Positions 53,207 through 61,612 of a stretch of 61,717 nucleotides of DNA are shown here, piece by piece. Made by a program: the position numbers and the translations under genes. Below the pieces are notes generated by a model. That model did no database searches, was not told the DNA's origin, and saw only the letters and a program-made list of their open reading frames with translations. This DNA is from an uncultured Lachnospiraceae bacterium (lineage in GTDB: Bacteria > Bacillota > Clostridia > Lachnospirales > Lachnospiraceae). Positions within the stretch are counted from its first letter, which is position 1; each line of letters opens with the position of its first letter. The stretch covers positions 1 through 61,717 of the forward strand of contig CAJTWA010000023.1 in the NCBI GenBank assembly GCA_910580195.1. The letters run 5' to 3'.

Positions 53207-53917
53207 TTGGAAAAATTTTATAAAGGCTTGGACCAATTAGGAATTACATGTTCTGAAGCACAAATAAACCAGTTCTTAAAATTTTATGGAATGTTGGTAG
53301 AAAAAAATAAGGTCATGAATTTAACCTCCATTACGCAATGGGAAGATGCAGTGGAAAAGCATTTTCTAGATTCTTTAAGTTTAACCAAATGCATAGACTT
53401 AAACCAAAGTATCCGGGCCTTAGATTTAGGAACAGGCGCAGGTTTTCCGGGAATCCCCCTTAAAATTGCCTTCCCGGAATTGAACCTTGTATTGATGGAT
53501 TCTTTAAACAAACGTATTATATTTTTACAAGAAGTAATCGAAGCGTTGCATTTATCTGGGATTACCGCTGTACACGGCAGGGCGGAAGAATTGGCAGTGA
53601 AGCCGGAATATAGGGAAAAGTTTGGCTTGTGCGTATCCCGGGCAGTAGCTAATCTGTCTTCACTGTCCGAATACTGCCTGCCTTTTGTAAAAGTAGGGGG
53701 GACTTTTATTTCCTATAAATCTGGGGAAATTGAAGAAGAAGCGGCAAAAGCCCAAAAAGCAATTTCCATCCTAGGCGGGAAATTGAAAAGCATAGAAAAA
53801 TTTACCCTGCCAGAAACAGATTTATCAAGGTCATTGATACAGATAGAAAAGAAAAAGAAAACACCAAAAGCCTATCCCCGCAAAGCAGGGACTCCCGCAA
53901 AGCAGCCAATTTGCTAG
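53126..53917 (+). CDS. rsmG: 16S rRNA m7G527 methyltransferase RsmG
   Basis: A methyltransferase of 263 residues from TTG 53126, longer than the usual 235-240. The S-adenosylmethionine motif is LDLGTGAGFPGIPL. KEHFLDSL-type and RAVANLSSLSEYCLPF segments and the tail YPRKAGTPAKQPIC fit the family. The first 27 residues are a tandem repeat of the normal N-terminus, with each unit opening at a TTG leucine. AGGAG lies eight bases before TTG 53126. The ATG at 53069 seems too far upstream. Real start points at 53168 or 53207 are possible. Confidence 0.92.
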   Translation: MEKNLREHHSGHYGLEENFSENHTGYQLEKFYKGLDQLGITCSEAQINQFLKFYGMLVEKNKVMNLTSITQWEDAVEKHFLDSLSLTKCIDLNQSIRALDLGTGAGFPGIPLKIAFPELNLVLMDSLNKRIIFLQEVIEALHLSGITAVHGRAEELAVKPEYREKFGLCVSRAVANLSSLSEYCLPFVKVGGTFISYKSGEIEEEAAKAQKAISILGGKLKSIEKFTLPETDLSRSLIQIEKKKKTPKAYPRKAGTPAKQPIC

Positions 53918-53936
53918 AAAGCATTGGCTGCTTTGC
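53897..53936. terminator. Hairpin spanning the rsmG stop codon
   Basis: GCAAAGCAGCCAAT (53897-53910) pairs exactly with ATTGGCTGCTTTGC (53923-53936). The TAG stop is in the loop. The T tract is missing on both sides. It lies between the convergent rsmG and hydrolase genes. Confidence 0.6.
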
Positions 53937-53949
53937 AGGAATTCCAGTT

Positions 53950-54906
53950 CTATTTGACAGGATCCAAATACAAATTCAAAATATCTATCAGCTTTTCAGG
54001 CGTTTCCAACTGGGCAAGGTATTTCGAATCCCCGACAAAGGAAGACTCAATGGAGGGGTTATAAGAAATATAAGAATCAATAATACGCCCCATATTTTCA
54101 TTTCCCTTGCTGCCAATTAAGTAAATGCTGTTATTAATTTTTTTCAATGCATGGACAATATTAATATTTGTATAATTTGCTTTTATGCTGGACAGCAAAT
54201 ATTTTCCTCGGCTATTTTCCATATGTGCTGCTTCATAATAAGTATCGATAATCCTGCTGGGAACCATATGTTCCTTGTAAAAATATTTTTGGAAGGTCTG
54301 CCTTATGCTTCTTTGGCTAAAAGCCAGGTTGTAAACCATAGTGCCAAACACAGGGAGGTCAAGTAAGAACTTCAAGGTATTTTTCCGCTTGTTCGGTGTT
54401 TTCGCCAGTTCTTCCAGTGGGGCAGGATTGATAATAATAATTTTGTTAAAGTATTCCGGCTCCATATTGCAGGCCATCAGCACAAAAGAAGCAGAATTCC
54501 CAGTAGCAATAATATCCGGTTTTGTCCCGATTACATTTTTCGTGAAATCTGTCAGCAGCTGTACAAACAGAAAGTTGCTGTAAGTCATATTTGGCTTGCT
54601 GCTCCTTCCGCATCCCAGCAAATCAAGGCTGTAAACAGTATGGCGCTTTGCAAGGTGTTTCGCAATCCGCTCCCATTCATAAGAGGAAGAAGCAGGGGTT
54701 AAATCATGGATGAGGAGCAGGGGGCTACCTTTCCCCTGTTTGGTGTAAAAAATATTCCCATACCTCCAGTTGAAAAAATTCCCCTTATCTGTTTTCATCA
54801 AATTTTTTAATGTAGATGAGATATTGATGGCTTTATTGATGCCATAAATGCTGATCGTCGTTAAAGTGCTTAACAGCAAGGCATTGCGAACCTGTTTTTT
54901 CATCAC
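53950..54906 (-). CDS. Alpha/beta hydrolase with N-terminal membrane anchor
   Basis: A hydrolase of 318 residues. An N-terminal hydrophobic segment (about 9-28) probably anchors it. The oxyanion strand is PLLLIHDLTPASSSYEW. The nucleophile elbow is probably ATGNSAS, a variant of GxSxG in which the serine follows Asn. A cap region (about 165-250) is rich in Tyr and Lys. The usual Asp-His pair is not clearly placed near the end, so activity is uncertain. GGAGG lies before the ATG. It is a lone minus-strand gene among plus-strand ones. Confidence 0.8.
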   Translation of the reverse strand: MMKKQVRNALLLSTLTTISIYGINKAINISSTLKNLMKTDKGNFFNWRYGNIFYTKQGKGSPLLLIHDLTPASSSYEWERIAKHLAKRHTVYSLDLLGCGRSSKPNMTYSNFLFVQLLTDFTKNVIGTKPDIIATGNSASFVLMACNMEPEYFNKIIIINPAPLEELAKTPNKRKNTLKFLLDLPVFGTMVYNLAFSQRSIRQTFQKYFYKEHMVPSRIIDTYYEAAHMENSRGKYLLSSIKANYTNINIVHALKKINNSIYLIGSKGNENMGRIIDSYISYNPSIESSFVGDSKYLAQLETPEKLIDILNLYLDPVK

Positions 54907-55048
54907 AGCATCCTCCTTCTTTGTTTTTGCCGGTATCTTGGCAGTTATCTACTACTATTATAGACGAAATAGGCTGGATATACAAACAAAATCTATCTGG
55001 GAAAGGAATTTTGACAGTTTTTTAAAAGTGTTAAAACAAAAGAAATAG
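54884..55048 (+). CDS. Possible small single-helix membrane protein
   Basis: Reading from TTG 54884 gives about 54 residues: a hydrophobic stretch (TCFFITASSFFVFAGILAVI), then YYYYRRNRLD and a basic tail KVLKQKK. The first 23 bases lie antisense to the hydrolase gene start. An ATG at 54848 is also in frame. The amino-acid pattern looks like a bona fide micro-membrane protein, but the ribosome site is poor, so it may be chance. The rest of 54907-55215 shows only A/T-rich sequence. Confidence 0.3.
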   Translation: MRTCFFITASSFFVFAGILAVIYYYYRRNRLDIQTKSIWERNFDSFLKVLKQKK

Positions 55049-55215
55049 AAATACGAAAAAATTCAAAATATATCTTTTCATATTTCCCATTTTATATTAA
55101 AATAAATATAATTACCATTCATAGATTAGGGGCTTTGGAAGGCCTTAATCCATAAGCTGTTTCTAGGGAAGCGAATGGCATGATGGTAAAAACATACGTT
55201 CTAAAGGGTAAAGTT

Positions 55216-56241
55216 ATGATTATTGAGTATTTAGAAAAATTGCATCATGAGATGTATGAGAGCAAATTAAATTTTGAAACAGAATGTCACAAAAAGGAAG
55301 TCCTTTTGGATGATAATTCAAAGTTCATCCAAGCTTTGGAAAATTCGTTAGATGAAAATTTTGAATCTTTTTCGCCGCGGGATGTGGATTTCGAAAGTCA
55401 TTTGAAAATTGAGTCTTTGCTGAAAGAACAGAAGAAAACCGAAGCAGAAATAGAGGAATTAGAAGCAGAAATTGCAAAGCTGAATACACATCTTGCAGAA
55501 TTGGAACATGTGCTGAAAACCGCACGTGAAAATGAAAAATCTTCACTTATGAAAGAAACTCTCAAAGAAAAAACAGAAGTGGACCATTGGAGTTTTTTAG
55601 AGATGCAGGAAAGAGAGCATCAGTATCTGGCAAAAAAAATGCATGATTTTGCCCTACAGTCCTTCACGAATTTGATACATAAAATTGAAATATGCACGAA
55701 ATTTATAGATGTAGATACGGTGCGCAGCCGCTTGGAACTCCATGCGGTTTCAAAGCAAATCCGGGATATTATCCAAGATACAAGGGATGTCATCTATGAA
55801 CTGTGCCCTATGGCATTGGATGATATCCATTTGGGATATGCAATAGAGAAGGAGATTGCTATACTCCGTAAAAGTGAAATTTTGAATGTTTCATATGAAA
55901 CATTAGGTGAACCCATAGAACTCCCTCCAATTATGTCCTTAACTATTTTACGCATTGTACAGGAGGCATGCCATAATATTTTGGAACATGCCAATGCAAA
56001 ACATGTTTTGGTACAAGTGAAATATGAGGGCAGCAGTATTGGTATTATTATTGAGGATGATGGGGATGGGTTCATTATAAATGATATTCAAAATTTAAAA
56101 AGAAAGGACGGCTCAGGGTTAGGAATACCTATGATGCAGGAACGCATATGTCTTTTCTCTGGGAGATTAGATATCGATTCTGAGCCGGGAAAGGGAACAA
56201 GGATTGTTATGAAAATACCAATTGATAAGGAGGATGAGTGA
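55216..56241 (+). CDS. DegS-like cytoplasmic sensor histidine kinase
   Basis: A kinase of 341 residues with no membrane helix. About 60-125 is a coiled coil rich in Glu and Lys, the sensor part in DegS-type proteins. The HisKA_3 phospho-acceptor is in LAKKMHDFALQSFTN. The ATPase domain has IVQEACHNILEHA and DDGDGF with GSGLGIPMM. AAAGGG lies seven bases before the ATG at 55216. An ATG at 55180 is less likely. It overlaps the regulator start by one base. It probably senses an internal cue. Confidence 0.9.
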   Translation: MIIEYLEKLHHEMYESKLNFETECHKKEVLLDDNSKFIQALENSLDENFESFSPRDVDFESHLKIESLLKEQKKTEAEIEELEAEIAKLNTHLAELEHVLKTARENEKSSLMKETLKEKTEVDHWSFLEMQEREHQYLAKKMHDFALQSFTNLIHKIEICTKFIDVDTVRSRLELHAVSKQIRDIIQDTRDVIYELCPMALDDIHLGYAIEKEIAILRKSEILNVSYETLGEPIELPPIMSLTILRIVQEACHNILEHANAKHVLVQVKYEGSSIGIIIEDDGDGFIINDIQNLKRKDGSGLGIPMMQERICLFSGRLDIDSEPGKGTRIVMKIPIDKEDE

Positions 56242-56885
56242 TGTCAGCGAAAGTCGTGATTGTAGATGATCATTCTATGGTTAGGGAAGGTTTGAAACAA
56301 TTACTGGAACTGAATGGTGATGTGGAAGTGATAGGCGAAGCTTGTGATGGAGTTGAATGTTTGATGCTTTTAGAAAAAGTTCTTCCGCAGGTATTGTTGT
56401 TGGATATTAATATGCCAAACATGAATGGATTGGAGGTTTTAGAAAAATTAAAAGAAGAGAACGTAAATGTAAAAGTAATAATATTGACCGTACATAATGA
56501 GGTTGAGTTCTTACTCAAAGCAGTGGAAATTGGCATTGACGGTTATTTACTGAAGGAGTCCGATTCTGCGGAATTGAAGAAGGCTATCTCCCATGTTGTA
56601 AGAGGAGAAACGTATATACAGCCAAGTATGATTCCTTTGCTGAATTCAAAAATGGTAGAAAGGGATATAGAGAAAGAAAAAATAAATTTATTGACAAAAA
56701 GGGAATTAGAGGTATTGAAATTATTGTCAGTAGGGTTATATAATAAGGAAATTGGTAAAAAATTAGATATCAGTGAGCGTACTGTAAAGAACCATATTTC
56801 CAGTATTTTTAAAAAGATAGATGTGACAGATAGGACTCAGGCAGCCGTATTTTCAATTAGAAATAAGCTGATTAATGTTTTTTGA
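56241..56885 (+). CDS. NarL/DegU-family response regulator
   Basis: A regulator of 214 residues. The receiver has IVDDHSMVREGL, the phospho-aspartate is in LLLDINMPNMNGLE, and the Lys is in YLLKES. The LuxR-type output helix-turn-helix is LTKRELEVLKLLSVGL, then NKEIGKKLDISERTVKNHIS. AAGGAGG lies seven bases before the ATG at 56241. It follows its kinase with one shared base. Targets are unknown. A weak hairpin lies at 56961-57005. Confidence 0.93.
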   Translation: MSAKVVIVDDHSMVREGLKQLLELNGDVEVIGEACDGVECLMLLEKVLPQVLLLDINMPNMNGLEVLEKLKEENVNVKVIILTVHNEVEFLLKAVEIGIDGYLLKESDSAELKKAISHVVRGETYIQPSMIPLLNSKMVERDIEKEKINLLTKRELEVLKLLSVGLYNKEIGKKLDISERTVKNHISSIFKKIDVTDRTQAAVFSIRNKLINVF

Positions 56886-56960
56886 AGAATATAATTTGTT
56901 TTGAATATGTTTATATATTTTTTTATGGATTTATACCCCGCTGTCCATAGCGTTCTGAAA

Positions 56961-57005
56961 AAGATAAGATTAAAAGCCCTATTGGGTGGAAGAATGGCTT
57001 ATCTT
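56961..57005 (+). terminator. Weak terminator after the DegU-like gene
   Basis: AAGATAAG (56961-56968) pairs with CTTATCTT (56998-57005), with extra pairing inside. Only a short T-rich stretch follows. The 323 bases 56886-57208 otherwise hold the two parS sites. Confidence 0.4.
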
Positions 57006-57060
57006 AGATTTTCCAGAATACCGGGAATTGCAATTATGTAATATAAGGCCATGAATAGGG

Positions 57061-57092
57061 AAGGAAATGTTTCACGTGAAACATTTCCTTCC
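57061..57092. promoter_or_regulatory. parS site 1 inside a 32-bp palindrome
   Basis: TGTTTCACGTGAAACA (57069-57084) is the exact parS consensus. The symmetry runs on for eight more bases on each side, so all 32 bases are self-complementary. ParB (Spo0J) should load here. Confidence 0.93.
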
Positions 57093-57116
57093 CATTTTAT
57101 ATGCACAAATGAAAAT

Positions 57117-57132
57117 GTTTCACGTGAAACAT
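57117..57132. promoter_or_regulatory. parS site 2
   Basis: TGTTTCACGTGAAACA is a second exact parS consensus, 32 bases after the first and 77 before parA. Tandem parS sites by parAB are typical near the origin. Confidence 0.93.
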
Positions 57133-57208
57133 TTTTAGATACAATTAACTATAGTAATAGCCAAGGAAAGGTGTTATAATGGTAGTAGCATGAGAGGAAG
57201 GAGAAAAC

Positions 57209-57976
57209 ATGGGAAGAATTATCGCAATAGCCAACCAAAAAGGAGGGGTAGGTAAGACTACGACAGCAATTAACTTATCTGCCTGCCTTGTGGAACAAGG
57301 AAAAAAGGTATTAACCATTGACATGGACCCCCAAGGGAATACGACCAGTGGGCTTGGATTAGAAAAGGCAGAATTGGAACATACGGTGTATGAACTTATG
57401 CTTGGGGAATGTACCATCCGGGAAAGCATGATTCAGACAGACATTGAAAATCTCTTTGTGATACCGTCAAACGTGAACCTTGCAGGTGCGGAAATTGAAT
57501 TACTTGGCATTGATGATAGGGAATACATATTGAAAAATGAAGTAGATTACATAAAAGAGGATTTTGAATTTATTTTAATTGATTGCCCGCCTTCATTAAA
57601 TATGCTTACTATCAATGCAATGACAACTGCAGATACCGTTTTGGTTCCAATCCAGTGTGAATATTATGCATTGGAAGGGCTGAGCCAGCTAATCCATACC
57701 ATTAACTTGGTGAAAGCAAGGCTGAACCCAAGCCTTCAGATGGAAGGGGTGGTATTTACAATGTATGATGCAAGGACAAATTTGTCTTTGCAGGTTGTGG
57801 AAGATGTAAAGAGTAATTTAAATACGAATATTTACAAAACAATTATCCCAAGAAATATTCGTCTGGCAGAAGCCCCTAGCCATGGGCTGCCAATTAACTT
57901 ATATGACACAAAATCTACCGGTGCAGAAAGTTATCGTCTGTTAGCAAAAGAAGTGATAGAAAGAGAGGATAATTGA
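57209..57976 (+). CDS. parA: Chromosome partitioning ATPase ParA/Soj
   Basis: An ATPase of 255 residues. The deviant Walker A is QKGGVGKTTTAIN, followed by a DMDPQGN switch and LIDCPPSLNML. It drives origin segregation and in relatives controls DnaA. GGAAGGAG precedes the ATG. It overlaps the ParB reading frame region at its end, and the two parS sites lie directly upstream. Confidence 0.97.
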   Translation: MGRIIAIANQKGGVGKTTTAINLSACLVEQGKKVLTIDMDPQGNTTSGLGLEKAELEHTVYELMLGECTIRESMIQTDIENLFVIPSNVNLAGAEIELLGIDDREYILKNEVDYIKEDFEFILIDCPPSLNMLTINAMTTADTVLVPIQCEYYALEGLSQLIHTINLVKARLNPSLQMEGVVFTMYDARTNLSLQVVEDVKSNLNTNIYKTIIPRNIRLAEAPSHGLPINLYDTKSTGAESYRLLAKEVIEREDN

Positions 57977-57978
57977 TT

Positions 57979-58875
57979 ATGGCAGCAGCGAAAAGGGGTG
58001 GATTAGGGAAAGGGCTTGACAGCCTTATTTCAAATAAGGTTGGAGTCGCAGAACCCATACAATCAAGAAAGCCCGAGCCGGATAAAGAAGTAATCTTTGT
58101 AAAAATCACAAAAGTAGAACCTAACAGGGAACAGCCGAGAAAAAATTTTGATGAAGATTCCTTGCTGGAGTTGTCGGAATCAGTAAAGCAGCATGGAATC
58201 CTACAGCCATTGTTGGTGCAGGATAAAAAGGATTATTTTGAAATTATTGCCGGTGAGAGAAGATGGAGAGCTGCCAAAATGGCAGGGATGAAAGAAGTCC
58301 CTGTTATTATTAAAAATCTTTCTGGCCGGGAAGCAGTAGAGATTTCCCTTATCGAAAATATTCAGCGGGAAGACCTGAACCCAATTGAAGAAGCCCTTGC
58401 ATTCAAAAGGCTGCTGACGGAATTCAACCTAAAGCAGGATGAGGTGGCAGAACGGGTATCAAAATCCAGGACATCAGTTACTAATTCCATCCGTCTTTTG
58501 AAGCTGGATGAACGGGTGCAGCAGATGGTGGTGGATGATTTGATTTCCACTGGGCATGCCCGTGCCCTTCTTGGGATTGAGGAACATGAAAAACAATACA
58601 GCCTTGCACAGCAGATTTTTGATGGAAAATTAAGTGTAAGGGAAACTGAAAAGTTAGTAAAGAAACTACAGAATCAGAAACAAGAGCAGCCGAAGCAGCA
58701 GGAAGAGAACAATATGTCGTTATTTTATGAGGATATGGAACAAAAATTGAAGTCCATTATTGGCACAAAAGTAGCCATCCATTACAAAGGAAAAGAAAAA
58801 GGGAAAATTGAAATAGAGTATTATTCCAACGATGAATTAGAAAGAATTATGGATTTATTTCAGTCCATCCACTAG
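57979..58875 (+). CDS. parB: Chromosome partitioning protein ParB/Spo0J
   Basis: A CTP-dependent clamp of 298 residues. The N-terminal GGLGKGLDSLI, the GERRWRAAKMAG arginine patch and the ENIQREDLNPIEEA box are the usual motifs. The helix-turn-helix contains QDEVAERVSKSRTSVTNSIRL and binds parS. The C-terminal dimer helix ends the protein. The ATG at 57979 follows GAGAGG. A TTG at 57973 overlaps the parA stop. Confidence 0.97.
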   Translation: MAAAKRGGLGKGLDSLISNKVGVAEPIQSRKPEPDKEVIFVKITKVEPNREQPRKNFDEDSLLELSESVKQHGILQPLLVQDKKDYFEIIAGERRWRAAKMAGMKEVPVIIKNLSGREAVEISLIENIQREDLNPIEEALAFKRLLTEFNLKQDEVAERVSKSRTSVTNSIRLLKLDERVQQMVVDDLISTGHARALLGIEEHEKQYSLAQQIFDGKLSVRETEKLVKKLQNQKQEQPKQQEENNMSLFYEDMEQKLKSIIGTKVAIHYKGKEKGKIEIEYYSNDELERIMDLFQSIH

Positions 58876-58925
58876 GCCTTAGAATAAAACATATGTCCAC
58901 TGCAGAACAGAGAATGGAGGGAATC

Positions 58926-59459
58926 ATGAAGTCGGACCTTATAGGATTATATTTTACAGTAGATGATTTTTTGCTGACGTTTACTGTTATGGCTGCCATT
59001 ATGCTGATCCTGTTTATTTTGCTTATTGTAAATGTAGTAAAAACGGGAAAAATAAAAAAGAAATACGAAGCATTTATGATGGGGAAAAATGCAGAATCAC
59101 TGGAGGACACCTTAATCAAACGGATTCAGCAGGTGGACGAGCTCCTTATATACGAAACGGAAAACAGGGAAAATATCCAAAAGATTTCCGAAAGTTTAAA
59201 AGATTCGTTTCAAAAAGTTGGAATGGTTAAATATGATGCTTTTCACGAAATGGGTGGAAAATTAAGTTTCTCTCTGGCGTTGCTGGACCAGAAAAACGAT
59301 GGGTTCATTATCAATGCAATGCATAGCAGGGAGGGATGTTATACTTATATCAAAGAGATTTTAAGTGGTAATTCCATTATTGTACTTGCGGATGAGGAAA
59401 AAGAAGCATTAGACATTGCAATGGGTGTTAAGAAGTCAATCAAGCTGGAAGAAGATTAA
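58926..59459 (+). CDS. DUF4446-family membrane protein
   Basis: A protein of 177 residues. A single hydrophobic helix at about 15-40 is followed by a helical cytoplasmic region rich in Glu and Lys, then beta strands with FHEMGGKLSFSLALLDQKNDGF, which is the family's recognisable core. GGAGGG precedes the ATG at 58926. Upstream in-frame starts precede that ribosome site. It occurs next to parAB in many Clostridia. Function unknown. Confidence 0.85.
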   Translation: MKSDLIGLYFTVDDFLLTFTVMAAIMLILFILLIVNVVKTGKIKKKYEAFMMGKNAESLEDTLIKRIQQVDELLIYETENRENIQKISESLKDSFQKVGMVKYDAFHEMGGKLSFSLALLDQKNDGFIINAMHSREGCYTYIKEILSGNSIIVLADEEKEALDIAMGVKKSIKLEED

Positions 59460-59520
59460 AAACATTTCTTCAATCCGAGCCATTGTCCCGTTGGGACAGG
59501 AAGTATCAGGGGTACAATAA

Positions 59521-60552
59521 ATGAGAGAATATCTAGTATCTGAATTAAAGGGAAATGAAATTTTAGCAAAGCCTGTATGTCTGGAAAATGGGAGTATCAT
59601 TCTGGAAATAGGGACGGTTTTGAAAGTGAGTTATAAAGAGTCTTTAGCTGCGCTCAATATCCAGAAAATTTTTATTGAAGATCCATTTGAAAAGTATGAA
59701 AATGTAAACTTCTATTTTAAGCAGAATATTTTCCTGAAATTTGAGAATGATTTAAAAGAGATATTATCTCATCATATTTACAAAGAAAAAAATGGCTTAA
59801 GGAAGTTAGAGAGTCTTGGAAAAGAACTAGTGACAAAATTTGAGGAAACAAAGGAAAAGCGGGCATTGGATGTCAGAAACCGTTCTTCCGATATGTATGA
59901 ACATACTATTTTTATTGCAATTCTTGTTATGATGCTGGGAAAAGAATATGGGTTTACCAGAAAGAGGATGGAACATGCAGTCCTTGGCTGCCTGCTCCAT
60001 GACCTCGGCTACCGGTATATTGATGTAGATTACCAGAACTGCAGCTATGATGAACTGACATTTTCCGAAGAACGTGAGTTAAAGAAACACACTATTTTAG
60101 GATATTCCGCTTTGGAACAGGAGGATTGGGTTCCAGAGATTGCAAAACTGATGGTGCTTTCCCATCATGAAAAGATGGATGGCAGCGGCTATCCCCTGAA
60201 ACAGAGGAGCAAGCAGAAGGAGTGCCGCATGATACAGATTTGCGATGCATTTGACTGTGCCATTACAGGAGTGGAGTGCAAAAAGAAGACTATTTTCCAA
60301 GCCTTTGAGCTTATTTCCAATAAGAGAAAATATGAAGGCCGTATGGAACAGATACTAGAGGAAAAAATAGGGATTTATCCGGCAGGGACTTATGTGAGGA
60401 CAGAAAATGGGAGAAATGCCGTTGTGATTTCCCAGACAGAAAATGCACATGCCCCTGTCATTTTATATACAAATGGAACCCATAGCAGCGCCATGGTTAC
60501 GGAAAATTTAAACCGGGAGAAAGCCCCTAAAATTACAGCTATTATTAACTAG
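59521..60552 (+). CDS. HD-GYP domain protein with altered metal site
   Basis: A protein of 343 residues. The N-terminal beta-rich part (about 1-105) is followed by the HD-GYP domain at about 120-260: LHDLGYRYIDVDY then ELKKHTILGY and HHEKMDGSGYP. HD-GYP enzymes cleave cyclic-di-GMP. Here the residue after HDLG, a conserved Lys, is Tyr, which could change activity. A C-terminal beta domain (about 290-343) follows. The ribosome site is weak (CAGGGG). Confidence 0.85.
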   Translation: MREYLVSELKGNEILAKPVCLENGSIILEIGTVLKVSYKESLAALNIQKIFIEDPFEKYENVNFYFKQNIFLKFENDLKEILSHHIYKEKNGLRKLESLGKELVTKFEETKEKRALDVRNRSSDMYEHTIFIAILVMMLGKEYGFTRKRMEHAVLGCLLHDLGYRYIDVDYQNCSYDELTFSEERELKKHTILGYSALEQEDWVPEIAKLMVLSHHEKMDGSGYPLKQRSKQKECRMIQICDAFDCAITGVECKKKTIFQAFELISNKRKYEGRMEQILEEKIGIYPAGTYVRTENGRNAVVISQTENAHAPVILYTNGTHSSAMVTENLNREKAPKITAIIN

Positions 60553-60676
60553 AGCGATACCTGCATTTGTTTTGGTTCCAATGGAAAAAAGCAATAAAAT
60601 TTCTAAAAGAAATTGCAAAAAAAAGTTTTATATAATATAATAACTAGAGGATATATTTGCAGAAGGGAGAAGAAGA

Positions 60677-61558
60677 TTGCATAATTATTTACGCAGTGTG
60701 GGGTTTGGAAAATTAAAGAATAAAAATGAAATTGATTTGTTAATTAACGAAATCATACAGCATCCAGACAAGAAAATTATCACAGAAGACAGTTACGGGA
60801 ATGTGTTTGCAGAACTGAATAAAGAATTTGGGGAATTTATTGGGATATCTGTCAGAGGTTATTATGTAGGGGATGACGACTTCCATGCAGAGTATTATTA
60901 CCCATATTTTATTGGGAGCGGCGTGACTACAGAAGAACGGGTAGAAATTGAAAAACGTTCGGACAGGGAGGCTTATGCAGGCATTTGCGATGAGATGCGG
61001 ATTGGTGTCACACTGATTTTCTATTTGCAAAATGCAGTGGAATACCTTCAGGAGTGCCGGACTAAGAACGCCAAGCGGATGCCAATTAACGCTACAATTT
61101 CAGCTTTGTCTACAAGTGGGAAAATTGTCCTTCCAGTATATAAGAATGAAAACCAGATCAAGAGCGGAGAGAAATATACGAATAACCGCAACCATCTGAT
61201 GGCTGCGGCAAGGGATGGTGACGAGGAGGCCATGGAAAGCCTTACCTTGGAGGATATTGATACATACTCCATGATTTCTAGGAGGATTATGACAGAAGAT
61301 ATCCTGACGATTGTAGATACCTTTTTTATGCCCCATGGGATTGAAAGCGACCAGTATAGCATTATGGGTGAGATTCTTGATTTTTATACTTTGGATAATA
61401 AATGCACCAAGGAGAAGATGTATGTCCTGACCTTGAACAGCAACCACCTTGTATTTGACGTCTGCATTAATCAGGAGGATCTGCTTGGGGAGCCGGCAGT
61501 AGGCCGCAGGTTTAAAGGCGTTGTGTGGATGCAGGGAAAAATTAATTATCAAATGTAA
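60677..61558 (+). CDS. DUF3881-family protein
   Basis: A protein of 293 residues starting at TTG with AAGGGAG upstream. It matches the Lachnospiraceae DUF3881 family, beginning HNYLRSVGFGKLKNKNEI and ending FKGVVWMQGKINYQM. No membrane helix, signal peptide or known catalytic motif is visible. An A/T-rich TATAAT-like stretch at about 60629-60640 may be its promoter. The tRNA promoter follows the stop. Function unknown. Confidence 0.85.
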   Translation: MHNYLRSVGFGKLKNKNEIDLLINEIIQHPDKKIITEDSYGNVFAELNKEFGEFIGISVRGYYVGDDDFHAEYYYPYFIGSGVTTEERVEIEKRSDREAYAGICDEMRIGVTLIFYLQNAVEYLQECRTKNAKRMPINATISALSTSGKIVLPVYKNENQIKSGEKYTNNRNHLMAAARDGDEEAMESLTLEDIDTYSMISRRIMTEDILTIVDTFFMPHGIESDQYSIMGEILDFYTLDNKCTKEKMYVLTLNSNHLVFDVCINQEDLLGEPAVGRRFKGVVWMQGKINYQM

Positions 61559-61566
61559 AAAAGGGG

Positions 61567-61595
61567 TTGACAAACTGCTTAAAAAACTCTATAAT
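61567..61595 (+). promoter_or_regulatory. Consensus promoter of the tRNA gene
   Basis: The -35 TTGACA (61567-61572) and the -10 TATAAT (61590-61595) both match consensus exactly, with the ideal 17-base spacer. It lies 17 bases before the tRNA. A promoter this good implies the locus is transcribed. Confidence 0.92.
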
Positions 61596-61612
61596 GATAT
61601 AGATTGTTAGAT

